Shown here: piece by piece, positions 10,441 through 21,327 of the stretch | Layout of the letters: every line of letters begins with the position of its first letter | How positions within the stretch are numbered: the stretch's first letter is position 1 | NCBI GenBank assembly: GCA_944548615.1 | Contig: OX155961.1 | Coordinates: forward strand, 26,457,625-26,521,624 | Direction of reading: 5' to 3' | Length of the DNA stretch: 64,000 nt | Source: Micropterix aruncella | Lineage: Eukaryota; Arthropoda; Insecta; Lepidoptera; Micropterigidae | Notes under the pieces: generated by a model | Told to the model about the DNA's origin: nothing | The model's input: only the letters and a program-made list of their open reading frames with translations | Database searches by the model: none | Program-made: the position numbers and the translations under genes

Positions 10441-10735
10441 GTTAGAAACACAACTTGAAAGTTGCTAATAAAGCAAAGTGCGCATTGCTAAACCCACAAG
10501 GTTGAACCACAACTCTGTTAGAAACACAACTTGAAAGTTGCTAATAAAGCAAAGTGCGCATTGCTAAACCCACAAGGTTGAACCACAACTCTGTTAGAAA
10601 CACAACTTGAAAGTTGCTAATAAAGCAAAGTGCGCATTGCTAAACCCACAAGGTCGAACCACAACTCTGTTAGAAACACAACTTGAAAGTTGCTAATGAA
10701 GCAAAGTGCGCATTGCTAAACCCACAAGGTTGAAA
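10441..10735 (+). repeat. 76-base tandem array near the right end of the CACTA element
   Basis: Units start at 10441, 10517, 10593 and 10669 with an exact 76-base spacing; the fourth unit is slightly shortened. Each contains AACTTGAAAGTTGC (itself an inverted repeat) and GCACTTTGC-like words. The unit just upstream (10416-10440) is inverted relative to the array, giving a palindrome around 10445. This is probably the right-hand counterpart of the subterminal repeats at 1318-1720. Confidence 0.85.
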
Positions 10736-10999
10736 GGCGGAATTGATTGCGAATCAACAGAGTAAAGTTGTGAAATTCGCAATGTGTTAACATTGCGAAT
10801 TTCACAAAGTAAAATTGTGAAATATGAGCCATCAAAGTAAAGTTGTGAAAGCACGCCTTTGTGAAATTAACAATGCTATGCTCTGTCATATAAGCAATGT
10901 TTTTCGACAATTTTGGCGTTGTGGCTCCCACTATTTTACCTTGATGGCTCATATTTAACAACTTTTTGTTGTCAAATTCACCATGTTTTTTTCTGAGTG
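10736..10999. repeat. Right subterminal region of the CACTA element
   Basis: It contains inverted words such as GAAATTCGCAATGTGTTAACATTGCGAATTTC (10774-10805; a palindrome around a central GTTAAC) and ATGAGCCATCAAAGTAAA, whose complement lies about 90 bases further on. The element ends with TTCTGAGTG. Confidence 0.65.
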
Positions 11000-11281
11000 T
11001 GATAATGCCTACAAAAAAGTCAATGACTGCATATGTCTAACTTTTATATTTAAGTAACAAAAAGTAGTATTTTATATTAAAAAAAATAATTTAAATCGTG
11101 AGGTCATGTTTATTGGTCATATTATCAACAATTATGAATTCTTATCAAAATAAGTAAATTTATCGTCTCAAGCGTTTAAAACAAAAGACTTTTCCCTTTT
11201 ACTGCATAAATAGTTAAAGAGATAATACGACATAGGTATGGAACCGCGACCGTGTCGTAATCTATACTAATATTATAAAGA
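11000..11281 (+). repeat. Right flank of the CACTA insertion, duplicated at 22532-22813
   Basis: The Helitron sequence interrupted at 1078 continues here and matches 22532-22813. A further Helitron 5' end starts at 11261. Identity stops at 11281, where this copy switches to family A sequence about 125 bases before the assembly gap, while the other copy continues as a Helitron. Confidence 0.9.
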
Positions 11282-11405
11282 TGGTTATCTCGCGGTTAAG
11301 GCGTTAGCCTCTTACGGGCATGTGGCGGAGCTTGACGGTGGACTGTTTTGTCCAAGTCTTCTGCGCTTCTTTCACGGGAGATAGAACGACTAATCGAACG
11401 ACTTC
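11282..11405 (+). repeat. Family A repeat fragment, cut by the assembly gap
   Basis: The sequence matches about 60395-60515 and the reverse complement of 19985-20110. All share an open stretch reading KALASYGHVAELDGGLF. It is truncated on the right by the gap. Family A is not assigned to a known class. Confidence 0.7.
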
Positions 11406-11605
11406 NNNNNNNNNNNNNNNNNNNNNNNNNNNNNNNNNNNNNNNNNNNNNNNNNNNNNNNNNNNNNNNNNNNNNNNNNNNNNNNNNNNNNNNNNNNNNNN
11501 NNNNNNNNNNNNNNNNNNNNNNNNNNNNNNNNNNNNNNNNNNNNNNNNNNNNNNNNNNNNNNNNNNNNNNNNNNNNNNNNNNNNNNNNNNNNNNNNNNNN
11601 NNNNN
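11406..11605. other. Assembly gap (200 N)
   Basis: Two hundred consecutive N bases, a round number typical of a scaffolding gap of unknown true size. Reading frames drawn through it are meaningless. Confidence 1.
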
Positions 11606-11607
11606 CA

Positions 11608-11979
11608 GGAGTATCCCGTGACACGCACTGCGAACCATACTTTATTAAGTACAAAATACTGACTTTTACGTCTGAATATGTTTTAAAATGTCTACTATAT
11701 GCTAAATCTAATATTAACGAACAAGGGATAAACGGGAATATGCACTCCCACAATACACGCAGACGTGATGATGTTATCCAGCCTAAAGTGCGCCTTACGC
11801 AGACACAAAAGTCCTTTGGATATTTGAGCTATAAGCTCATTAACCAGCTACCACTCTTTACAAGGAACATAGAAACAAAGGCGTTTAAAAGATTTATTAA
11901 ACAAAAGCTGCAATCCACACATGCTTTCTATAAGCTGAGTGATTTTGTTGAGCATGCCAATTCTTTCAAATGGGAATAA
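11608..11979 (+). pseudogene. Non-LTR retrotransposon reverse transcriptase, C-terminal end
   Basis: The 5' side is lost in the gap. About 123 codons are visible and end at TAA. The sequence shows the pattern of LINE polymerase tails that I recognise: CEPYFIKYKILTF..., then HNTRRRDDV, QKSFGYLSYKLINQLP, and a final helix with FKRFIKQKL. A similar tail is encoded at 42274-42699. AT-rich 3' UTR-like sequence follows to about 12415. Confidence 0.7.
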
Positions 11980-13484
11980 CATTAATAATATAACTTTCAG
12001 GTACCTCATTTTAGTTTTTATTGTTTAATAATAATATTATGAATTTAATATTTAATATGTAGATTACAATGTTTAACGAAACATAACTGACCATATACAT
12101 TCGTTGTTTTTTTCCAATTTTGTTTTGATACTTTCTATTGTTTGATTTTTTTTGTATAGAGTGCCTAAGATGACTATTATTATTCTTATAAAAATTATCT
12201 ACTTTATATGTAAACTCATGTACATAGATTCAGCTCTTTTTTAAAATTGTATTTGTCTGCCGTGTAAAGCCGACTTTAGTCAACGCCATTGTCAAATTAA
12301 TATTCTACATAATATATTAATATATTACTAGCAACTAACGAATTCTAATATGCGATATTAGCTTTAATTGATAATTCATGCTTTTATTGTATATTCTGAA
12401 TGAATAAATTGACTACTGAATACTAAAAATACTAGCACAAATATGAATTAAATACAAGGATCCACGCCTACTGACGGATCTATTGTTATTAGTACAAATC
12501 ACTATTCCACAGAAAAAAACAAGTAAGGATGAATGAAAAGTTTATTATTATTATTATCTTAGTAATAAAAAGACACAAAAAAATGATAGGCAGGTACAGT
12601 ATGGCGAAATTTGGCACAGCCAAGAGACTAAGGATTAGTCTCTTGGCTGGAAAAGGACCGCTTCGACCAATCAGGAAATTTTATTTGGTTTATTAGGTAG
12701 CGATACAATCTACCGACTGGCTTTAACAGGGCCGATTTTGTGCCGGCATATTTTGGACAGTTTTTGTCGCTAAATTGGCCTTACCTCATACGGATTTTGG
12801 TAGATAGCCAATAACAAAGCACTGTAGAGAATAGCTGCAGTGAGATACGACAATTTATATGGCTGATTGTTTCCTTGATTTGGCTTAGAGTAAGAGACAT
12901 TCATGCCGTCGTCGTATTTCAGTCGCAGGGGAGGCGATTCTTGAAAAATTTAGCATGCCAAATTTGTCTATGTCAAAGTTTCAAATCATAGCTTTTATTA
13001 TTTTAATATTATCTATATAAAAAAATAATTTGGTATACACATTTCGATGTGTAATAATTACGCGCTCTACTGTTTTAATATACCAATAGTTAGGATTCTA
13101 TTTTTCTTTATTATTATTTTTTTTTAATAAATTTATTCATAGAAAAAGATACATTTTTAAAAATATTACAATCTCGCCAAACTGGTATATAGTTTGTTGG
13201 CGAGACAAACTCTTATTTTTCTAGTCTTACACTTCTAATTTTGTGATACAAAAATACATTATTAAAATTTAAAAAACAATGCACAGCAGTATTACTACTG
13301 GTCTTACTACAGGCTTAAATTAGGCCAGTATTACTACAAGCTTAAATTATAGAAACGTATAACAAATTTACTTATTACCACTAATTCCACTATAAACATC
13401 CAACAGGTAGCATTTTAATCTCTTTTTAAACATCTGTTTGCTCACGCTTACATTTAAGCGACCGATATTTTAAGAGACCGATAC
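11980..13484. other. AT-rich spacer with one perfect short hairpin
   Basis: No gene is seen. The first ~430 bases are the probable 3' UTR of the LINE tail. A perfect 14-bp hairpin with a 3-base loop lies at 12618-12648 (AGCCAAGAGACTAA). The word GTGTAAAGCCGACTTTAGTC at about 12261 recurs inverted near 58570. Confidence 0.5.
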
Positions 13485-13515
13485 CCGAGCATCGCCGGGT
13501 AACATTCCAGTAGTC
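13485..13515 (+). mobile_element. Possible Helitron-like 3' end remnant
   Basis: ATACCCGAGCATCGCCGGGTAAC forms a CCCG...CGGG hairpin followed by CAGTAGT. This resembles the 3' ends of Lepidoptera Helitron-like elements (hairpin then CTAGT). No matching 5' end was found nearby. Confidence 0.3.
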
Positions 13516-15364
13516 TATTATAATACGACAGGAGGCAGTGCATACCCTTTTGCTTCCAAATATGTGAAAACTGTTTCCTTAGAACTTTGAAGAATGGTTT
13601 GGACAAAGTACACCAAAATTATGCCATGCTGCTGTATTCAAAATAAAAATGTTCTTCGTGTTTTTATAAAAAAAAAGTTTAAGTACTTATCGATACTAAT
13701 TTTATGTAAATATATGCTCAGATTTCATTTAATATAAGCCGGTTATAAATCCGTTATGAACGGCCAGTTAACCCATCAGGAACTGGTTATTTTCGGAGTC
13801 AAATAATAATGCCAGCAATTATGATTATTGAGAGTCAATTTAATGGAAAGTTGGCACTTAAGAACAGGTTAATTTTTAAATTGGGATTAATCCTCAAATA
13901 CGCGACAGCCAGATTACATGAGTAATTATACTTACAATATAACTAGAGCTCATTACGACAATCAAAAAATTTAGTCGAAAGGAACTATGCGAATGTTTTG
14001 TATAGTTTGTTGAGAGTGGCCTGGTCTCCTGTTTATGATGCTGTGCGAAGACAAGGTTCCCAATCTTGAGTTGATTTTTAAATCAGCAAGACAGAGTAGA
14101 TAAACACAAATATTAGTAATTAAACAATTTATTATCTGATAATTAATTAATGTACACAGAGACGCTTACCATCGTAGTTGGATCGAGTGAAAAGGGTGAT
14201 TTTATTCGTCAAAATGTTCGAAAATTTATCAAAATGTACAGTTCGTAGTATTTAAAAGACTTCGACTTCTTGTGAATTACACTGTTATCGATATCAGACA
14301 AAAATCGTGTGAATTAAGATTACACGTGTTATATTAAAAGTGTTTATTGAATTATGCATATTGCTAGGCCGTTTTCATGTTGCTGGGCAAGTTTTCATAA
14401 AATCGTTGATAATTCAAGAAACAAAAACATCAAAATTGCTTAAATAAATCTCTATTAAGTACAGGAAAATTTAAACAAGACTTTAGATTAGGCTCTAAGT
14501 ACATTCTGGCGAAAGTTCAATTTTGTTAAATTACTAAATAATAAAAGAATTACTTGTTGAAAATCAGAAAAAATGCGTTGCTGGGATCATATTCTTACCT
14601 ATTTGAAATATTTGGCGACAAATGTAACCTATTTTATCTCAAAGAACAATAATTTATATATTATATTAGATCTTTTCAGAGTGTATAAACTTAGGCAAAG
14701 TTTCATTGCTTAAATTAAGATTTTATAATTGTGCTGAATTTTAAAGAAATACTGATGACGTCCGAATGAATTATTTTTACCTCTATTAGAGGAATCACTG
14801 AGTTAATGAGTTAGAAATTGACACAGAAATGTATTATTTAAAAAATATATGTAATCATAAATGTATTTCGACTCATTTATACTCGTTTTTATCGATATTT
14901 CTTCGCGAATCACTCAAAGCTATAACAGATTATTAAATATAACTTTTTCGCATGAAACTTTAGGGCTTTCTCTATCTATTCGTATAGTTCGTATTTATTT
15001 ATAACTTTACCTATTCATTTAATAGTCACAGTCAAAACTATTTTCATTGATATAGTATACATAAACGATAACCAATGGCGAAACATTAACTGAGTGAACT
15101 TTTCGTAGCTATTTTTGTTCAGACACAAATTAAGCACAGTAACTAGTATAAATCTAAATAAATAACTATGTAACACTCAATCCAAAACAACTACATTAAA
15201 CAAAGACGTATTAAAAGTATAGGTATTATAGTACTTACCTAATAAATAAAATAAAATACAAACTGAGATGCCATCATATACTATTATTACACTTCTGGGG
15301 GGTGAACGGTGGATTCTGGAATAACGATAGCTGTATTGCCACATGTGAGCATTCACCTTACCAC
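13516..15364. other. AT-rich region without recognisable features
   Basis: No coding region longer than chance, no RNA gene and no clear repeat structure was seen on either strand in these 1.85 kb. Confidence 0.5.
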
Positions 15365-15622
15365 CTATTTACTCCCCCTTCGAAGCCATAGAATTTGAGA
15401 TGCGGAAATCGCGGTTTTAGATATTTTGTCTAGGAAGGAGTGGATTATTTTCCTGGAGAGACCAAGATCTTTAAAAAGGTGAAACATAGATTTAGCTGGC
15501 AGACCACGAGCGCCAACTTCCACCGGGCGAAGGTGAGTAGTGAAGCCCTTCCGGGTGACGGAATTTGCGAGATCATGGCATTTATTTAATTTGCACTCGT
15601 GGTCTTTTGGGATATTTGATTC
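15365..15622 (-). pseudogene. Non-LTR retrotransposon C-terminal fragment (VEVGARG motif)
   Basis: On the minus strand about 85 codons end at a stop at 15365-15367. They include KCHDLANSVTRKGF, RPVEVGARGLPAKSM, LGLSRKI and a final WLRRG. The PVEVGxRGxPAxS block followed by a short helix and a W-rich end is the hallmark I recall for the C-terminus of a widespread animal retroelement polymerase. An in-frame stop lies just upstream and no polymerase core remains, so it is 5'-truncated. Confidence 0.55.
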
Positions 15623-15904
15623 CTATGGAACATTTAATTCTACGATAAGGGCCATCTTCCGAGATGGAGAGTAAAGAGTTATCTGGATGCAGGGCCTATA
15701 CTTTTATATAAAATATGAATATCGTACAATAGAAGTATACAATGGAAAAGTGCTAAAACAAATTTAATCTAACAGAGTGAAAAGAAATTGGAAATAAAAA
15801 AACCAAAAAAAAAATGAAATTAAAGAAATGTAAAACAAAAATCACACGGTTAAATAATTAAAATAATGAAAAAAAAAAACAAACGACTACAATTTTTTTA
15901 TAAG

Positions 15905-16450
15905 TGCAGCAGCCATGTCATGGCCAAACTTAATGCAGGCTCTCATAATTTATTGCGTATACAAAATTTCGTGTCTGTGCTGTTGACCGTTGAGGAGATC
16001 CCTTGTTGGAAGCTAACCCTAGGTGCCGCAGTTCAGTCTTGGTGAAACTTGGAACGGGCTGTCGTAATTGAATGCATATACAAAATTTCCTGTCTTTGCT
16101 GTCAGTCGTTGAGGAGTCCCCTCATCGGGAGTAAACCCTGGGTGTTTAATCATGTCATGCTTACTATAATAAAAATGCATTGTCATCGAAACTGCACAAA
16201 AACGATTTTTTTTAACTTCATATGATAATATTTGAGGAGTTCCTCATGGATTCAATTCCTCATGGATCCCATCATCAGAAAAGGATTTTGACCAAAATGG
16301 GACCAATCTGTACCTAAGTATATCCTTTCAAATAAAAAAAGAATTTTTCAACTCGGTTCATAAGTGACGGAGTTCAGAAGCAACAAACATAAAAAAAAAA
16401 GATACAACCGAACAGAAAACCTCCTTGTTTTTTTTAAGTCGGCTAATAAT
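15905..16450 (+). repeat. Retroelement-tail-like repeat with ~120-base internal repeats
   Basis: Two copies of a ~120-base unit (GTTGACCGTTGAGGAG at about 15982 and a variant at 16101) are followed by a conserved tail ending GGTTTTCTGTTCGG-type sequence (reverse orientation) near 16430. The same double unit is at 31840-32130. It has no coding capacity. It may be the 3' end of an RTE-like LINE or a derived SINE; this is uncertain. Confidence 0.5.
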
Positions 16451-16710
16451 CGGGGTAATATAAATAGTTTTTTTCAAATTAATGACATAATGTTGTAAAT
16501 AAAATTAAATAAAAACATTCTTCAATGACAGTTCTTCTGTCAGCACATTTTTAAATACATGTAAAAAATAATAAAAATTCAAAGATAATCTTTGCGGAAC
16601 TGTCATTTAAGAATGAGTATGTACCTAATAAAATATATAGCATGGAGTGTATTGACATATGCTCGTAAGTCATCATTATCATCATTATCATTGGATCATA
16701 ATCCTTTTTT

Positions 16711-17021
16711 AACACGCTTTTATTAGGTCGACCTGTATGTAACTATGTAATAGAATCTGAGGTAACTAATTTAACCATCTTCCAAGGATCGTAGCGTCAT
16801 GAAAATTGGCAGCTGTATGTAGTTCTGATGACAATACAATAATATGGCACTGTCGAACTGATCTGATGATGGAGTCGGAAGATATGAACTGGAACTTCAT
16901 GATGGAACATCGTATCATAGCTGTGTTTGGACTTGTTAGAAAAGTCTTGGAATGAACTTTGACCACAATTAGATTTGAAGGTGTGATGATGTGGTTTTTA
17001 CGTGCATTGATAAAAGCGTGT
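16711..17021. mobile_element. MITE with AACACGCTTTTAT / ATAAAAGCGTGT ends, copy 1
   Basis: The terminal inverted repeats are short and the interior is non-coding. A second copy with the same ends and roughly 95% similar interior is at 35146-35462. The superfamily was not determined. Confidence 0.7.
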
Positions 17022-17781
17022 CTTTCGTATTGTTTTTAAACTATTAATTTATTGTTAATTTAACTTTAGGTTATATTTATTGTAGATAACTATTGTTAAA
17101 ACATTCGTAATTATACTTTTTATTTTGGTTAAGCTGTTAGCTCGCTTAAACTCGCTTGTTGAGGATTGCGCGTATCTTTTTACAATAATCTATTAAAAAA
17201 TAAAGTATTCTCGAGGTATCGAAACAAAAGCTTAAGGTCTCCAATTTAAAGACGTCTCGCTCGTTGTGCAAGACCTTCTTAAAGTGCAATAAAGATAGAT
17301 ATCGGCGCGGAGTGGCGTTGCTAGTGGGCCTCGGCGGAAGATGTAATTATGATGGTCCTCGGCAAAACTGCCTTTGCTCAGACAGACCTCGAGCCATCTT
17401 GAGCAGTCATCTCTCACGTTCTTGAGCCGCGATCTAAGTGCAGTGCCCGTCTTTCAATAGTTTTTTAATCTTGGTAACAGTATCGAGGAGTAGGTAGGTG
17501 CATGCCGTGGTAAGAGAAAGAGAACAAAGAAGATATAAGACAGAAGGGTTCTACACTACCTACTCCTCAGGGGCGTTTTTAGGCTCGTTGGAATTGGCTC
17601 TGGCTATCTACGGGGCCCTTGAACCGCCGAAGTTACCACTTTAACATGAGTTTACAATTTTTTAAGTCAAAATTCTCTAATTAATGCTTAATCCTCTAAA
17701 TAAATCGCCCTCTTCGGTAGCCTCGTATCTAACCTCCTAAGTAAACACTTTTAATTTGAGTCTTCTATTGTATATATAGAT
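17022..17781. other. Unassigned sequence with a GC-richer patch
   Basis: No gene is recognised. 17225-17430 is GC-richer than its surroundings but its frames are short. A 13-bp inverted repeat (GAGGAGTAGGTAG) lies at about 17484 and 17557. Confidence 0.4.
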
Positions 17782-18140
17782 CAGGGGTCGGCAAGTAATT
17801 TCAAGTGGGGTCCGGATACTGATGAAATTTTTTATCGAGGTCCAAAAAAAAATCATAATAGTAGTATATTTTTTTTATTTTTGACTCCTATTTTTTAAAT
17901 ACCTAATTATATAAATTTAATTGAATATAAAACACAATGGGCATATATTCTTAAAAGTTATCCTAAATTTGCGATACTTTAAAAAGGGAACAATTAACAG
18001 GGTCTGCGTATTTTAGATGATAATGACGATTAAATTGTATAGATAGATTAAGTTATTTAACAATATTAAAATTTGGCGGTTAAGGTTTGGGCTTCCGCGG
18101 TCCGGATTCGGACCGCGGTCCTCCTGTTGCCGACCGAGGG
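17782..18140. mobile_element. hAT-type non-autonomous element
   Basis: It starts CAGGGGTCGGCAAGT, and GTTGCCGACC occurs at 18126-18135. CAGGGGTCGGCAA...TTGCCGACCCCTG is a common hAT terminal pattern. The right end is degraded and is followed at once by another foldback. No 8-bp target duplication could be confirmed. Confidence 0.6.
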
Positions 18141-18142
18141 TA

Positions 18143-18355
18143 GGGGGAAGTCCCCTAACGCCGGACGGCACTTAGCGTCGGACGATAATAGTATCTCGAC
18201 AAGACGCGGCGCGATCGATACAAAGACGTAGGAAAAGGAAAATCGTACACTTTCCCGCACCCTGTTCACCCGTCTTTGTATCGATCGCGCCGCGACTTGT
18301 CGAGATACTATTAGTGTCTGACGCTAGGTGCTGTCCGGTATTAGGGAACTTCCCC
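18143..18355. mobile_element. GC-rich foldback MITE with TA target duplication
   Basis: The left arm GGGGGAAGTCCCCTAAC pairs with the right TTAGGGAACTTCCCC. The inner arms (AGTATCTCGACAAG..., CGGCGCGATCGATACAAAGA) pair closely around a ~40-base loop. TA lies on both sides (18141-18142, 18356-18357), as in Tc1/mariner-type MITEs. Confidence 0.7.
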
Positions 18356-19776
18356 TATAGGTGAACATTGTCACTATCTAAAAACTTAATTTAATAAAAA
18401 AATTACTTCGTAGTTAACGTAATGTACCTACGTAACGTAATATATTCCACAGGAATTGTAATGCAAGCACGGACTCAGGCTGCCTGCCTGTTAAATATTT
18501 AATATAATAATAATAATAATAATAATGTAAAAGGAAACACTTTCGTTGCGTTATTTACGTGTTTTTATAGCGTCTGTCTCTCGGCTTCTGATGCACCTGT
18601 CAGCAATACAACAACATGGCGTTCAACAACAATCATTTCCTATAGGATATACAAAAATCAGTGGCGGATCGAATCCGCTAATTAGTTTCGTCTCTGCGGA
18701 TATAACATCCGCAATAAAAGACGGCCGGTTGGTAATTGTCCGCAATCTTATCAGATGAGATTTATAGTACGTGATAGCCGGTGACGACGCAGTGACTAGA
18801 GACACGGAGCCCATCGTAGTTTACACTCGGTCATTGGGCACACGCGAAACCAATCATAGAAATCTTTATTTCTCTGTTTCAGCGTTTATTAACGTGTGTT
18901 CTGCCTTGCCTTACCATTATCCGCTCAGCACGCATGGTGCTGGTGTGTGATAGCGGCTTAAGGCGACATGAGACCTCAGAAAAATATCCGAAATGGGCGG
19001 ACACGCGAAAAAATAGGCGGAGTCAATTTTGTAGGGTTTGACCAATAAAAATCCAGCGTTGACGATGAGTCAAGCGCAGATTCCACATCCGCTAGCGCCG
19101 GGAACCAGACGCATACTAAACGGTCAATCGCAGCGCTAGCACAGAATAACTATCTTTACGCAGTGGTGGTATAAGGGTGTTAATGGCAAAGCATATTTAG
19201 CGTAACTCTCAGAGCGCTCTCACGTTATAATTAATTGTAATTAATTTGGGCCTAAATAAAAATGTGACTAAGTGCTGCCCTAGAAAATTAACCAGCCATT
19301 TACCATTTTTTTAAATACCAGCCTTATGTATGCATTGACAAAGTCCCCACATCTCTCCTCTCTGCGTCATCATCCTATTCGTGAGGTACCAATAAATCGT
19401 ATGCGACAAAAATTGTAGTTTTAAAATTTTTGATTTAATTAATAATAAACATATTATACATAATAAATTTACGGTGGGCTTCCTGGCTGTTAACTCAGCA
19501 GAGTGCCCGTACCCAACAGCCGTAGGAAAACAATATGTGCGATAGCCATCTTTACATTTATCTACATTCAACTAAGTCTATTTACTGTGATATTCGTTCT
19601 TGTCTACCAGATTGGGTGAAAGGACACCGCCTTCCTTGGATCCGACACGGCGAACAAATTTTGTAGGGGTAAGATATGAATGTGATCCTAAATCTCAACG
19701 TCACTTGTCACTCGTTATTTAAAAATTATTTTTCGAGATATCCAGATAATTTGACATTGTATTGTATCTATATTTT
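18356..19776. other. Unassigned spacer
   Basis: No gene is supported. It contains a short (AAT)n run near 18505 and moderately GC-rich stretches around 18560-19180 without a recognisable product. Confidence 0.45.
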
Positions 19777-19920
19777 ATACGACAGCCCAACAAAAAAGGA
19801 GTATAATGTGTTCAGGGTTCGTCTACGTATGTTTGTTTTCCGTTTTTTAATCCACCGTGACTTCTAAATGCTTGAGCCGATTAAGTAGGTGTGGTATTGT
19901 TAGATTTGTTATGTCATAGA
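19777..19920 (-). mobile_element. Family B TIR element, end fragment
   Basis: ACGACAGCCCAACAAAAAAGG and the following GTTCAGGGTTCGTCTACG are the reverse complement of the right end of the elements at 24705 and 62930. Only one end is present. Confidence 0.5.
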
Positions 19921-19950
19921 TATGTTAATATGTCATAGATATGTCATAGA

Positions 19951-20463
19951 GTTGTCAACTACAACGGGCGAACCCGTCACCTCAAGAAGTTTTAACGATT
20001 GGTCGTTCTATATTTCGTGAAGTGAACGCAGAAGACTTGGACAAAACAGTCCACCGTCAAGCTCCGCCACATGCCCGTAAGAGGCCAACGGCTTATCAGC
20101 GAGATAACCAGGTATGTTACCCAGCGGGCTTACAATCGGGTAAACGATGGTCGTTTCAAGAGCAGTCGCCGTAAGGTCCGCAACCACCTCCGCTCTATAG
20201 GAAACAGTACTGCTTCCAGACTCCCCCGACTGTTAGTCAGAATGCACAATCGATTGGCTAACGCCGCACGGTACGCAGACCGTCCAGGAGCGCCAGAAGG
20301 TTGACTCCTAGGGGAAACTAGCCCTAAGGCCAGAGTCCTGCCCGGGCTCGCACTTCATGCTTGGAGGCCGCCAGATGGGTGTTGACCCGTGAGTGTGACT
20401 AACCCTGAACAGAATGAATCTTCGTGGCCACCTCAGCGAGGGCCCATTAGCTCCCTGAACTTC
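19951..20463 (-). repeat. Family A repeat, near full length, reverse orientation
   Basis: The copy matches the reverse complement of about 59960-60515 over its whole length. It starts (in + coordinates) with GTCAACTACAACGGGCG and ends near TTAGCTCCCTGAAC. The block that reads KPLASYGHVAELDGGLF on the minus strand is present. It is GC-rich relative to its surroundings, with no intact gene. Confidence 0.7.
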
Positions 20464-20524
20464 CACTGAAAGGTCTGACAGTACATTCTGGAAATATATA
20501 TGTATGGATATATACGTAAACTAC

Positions 20525-20572
20525 AAAGGTTCCGGATTCGATTTCTGGCTAATCCACCATTTTCCGTTGTGA
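20525..20572 (+). repeat. tRNA-derived SINE remnant (B box)
   Basis: GGTTCCGGATTCGATTTCTGGC resembles a pol III B box (GGTTCGANTCC) and is followed by CCACCATTTTCC, which also follows the tRNA-like copy at 21253-21327. The A-box half is missing. Confidence 0.4.
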
Positions 20573-21252
20573 TAAAATTAATGAAGTTTTATTTCAATTC
20601 TGTCGATCGACAAATCCAGCACTGTTTTTGAGACGAGTCTTGAATGATTGTAATGAAGGCGAGGCTTGTGTATTTATGAATTTAATCTAGATTTTGTTTT
20701 TAATATGGATTCCTTTTACCTAAATACAGAAATTTAACATATAAGCAGAAGAAAATATGAATTTAACATCTAAATGATATTTTTATCAATGATTTTGATG
20801 TCCATCGACTAAAGATAAAGTAAAATAAACCCTCCTCTCTTTACGTAATGGATTTGAGCGAAGCAGCGGAACATGTAATTCGCCACTTGAATCATTCATG
20901 TCAAATATTTGGCATCCAAAATGGCGCGGATATTATTGCAGTCGACCATTTTCAATGGCCATCAGCTTCCATTATTGGACGCTCGTCGTGATTGTATGCT
21001 TGGATGTAGATGGGATGGACCAGGGGCCACAAACCGTTGGCACAATTGGATTGTTTGTTTTGTTTGTTTCTACTTTTAATTGTGAAGTTTCACAATGGGT
21101 GGGTTTATTGTCATGCGACAATCGCTTACAAACGATTCTACTATGAAGTGTTTATATGTATGGCGTATGTATAACATGTGTGTAAGTGAGTGTCTTGTTA
21201 TTGCAAACATTGTAATGCAATTCTATTAATATAATCCCAAGGTAAAATGGTG
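20573..21252. other. Unassigned spacer between two tRNA-like sequences
   Basis: No gene is recognised in these ~680 bases. They are bounded by oppositely oriented tRNA-derived sequences and could be the body of one composite repeat. Confidence 0.4.
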
Positions 21253-21327
21253 GCTTAGCCAGGAATCAAACTCAGAATCTTTCAATGTAAAATCAGGCGA
21301 CCTAACCACTATGCCACCGTGCCGTGA
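21253..21327 (-). repeat. tRNA-derived SINE head or tRNA pseudogene
   Basis: On the minus strand TGGCATAGTGG matches the A box (TRGYNNANNGG) and AGTTTGATTCC the B box with small changes, about 35 bases apart, in a ~75-base tRNA-like segment. I could not fold a proper acceptor stem or assign an anticodon, so a functional tRNA is unlikely. Confidence 0.55.

Larger units (their letters stand above)
1079..10999 (+). mobile_element. Complete CACTA/EnSpm (CMC) DNA transposon with two genes
   Basis: The left end reads CACTCAGAGAAA and the right end ends in TTTCTGAGTG. The outer 8 bases are perfect inverted repeats, 11 of 12 with one mismatch. TG occurs on both sides (1077-1078 and 11000-11001), and the unoccupied copy at 22532-22533 has a single TG, which proves a 2-bp target duplication. 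Inside are an accessory gene (2112-6632) and a transposase (6610-9015), both on the plus strand, with repeat arrays at both ends. The ends, target duplication and transposase motifs all fit the CACTA superfamily. Later insertions lie in introns and in the 3' part, but neither coding sequence is broken. Confidence 0.9.

Noticed and set aside
11296..11979. Open frames running across the gap
   Set aside because: They are joined through 200 N bases. Only the part after 11605 has real sequence, and it was annotated separately.
17484..17569. Inverted GAGGAGTAGGTAG arms resembling a let-7-like hairpin
   Set aside because: The word is not the let-7 seed order (GAGGTAGTAGG), the loop is about 60 bases, and pairing is limited to 13 bp, so a microRNA is not supported.
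21253..21327. A functional tRNA gene on the minus strand
   Set aside because: The A and B boxes are recognisable, but I could not find a paired acceptor stem or plausible anticodon arm, and a related fragment lies nearby.
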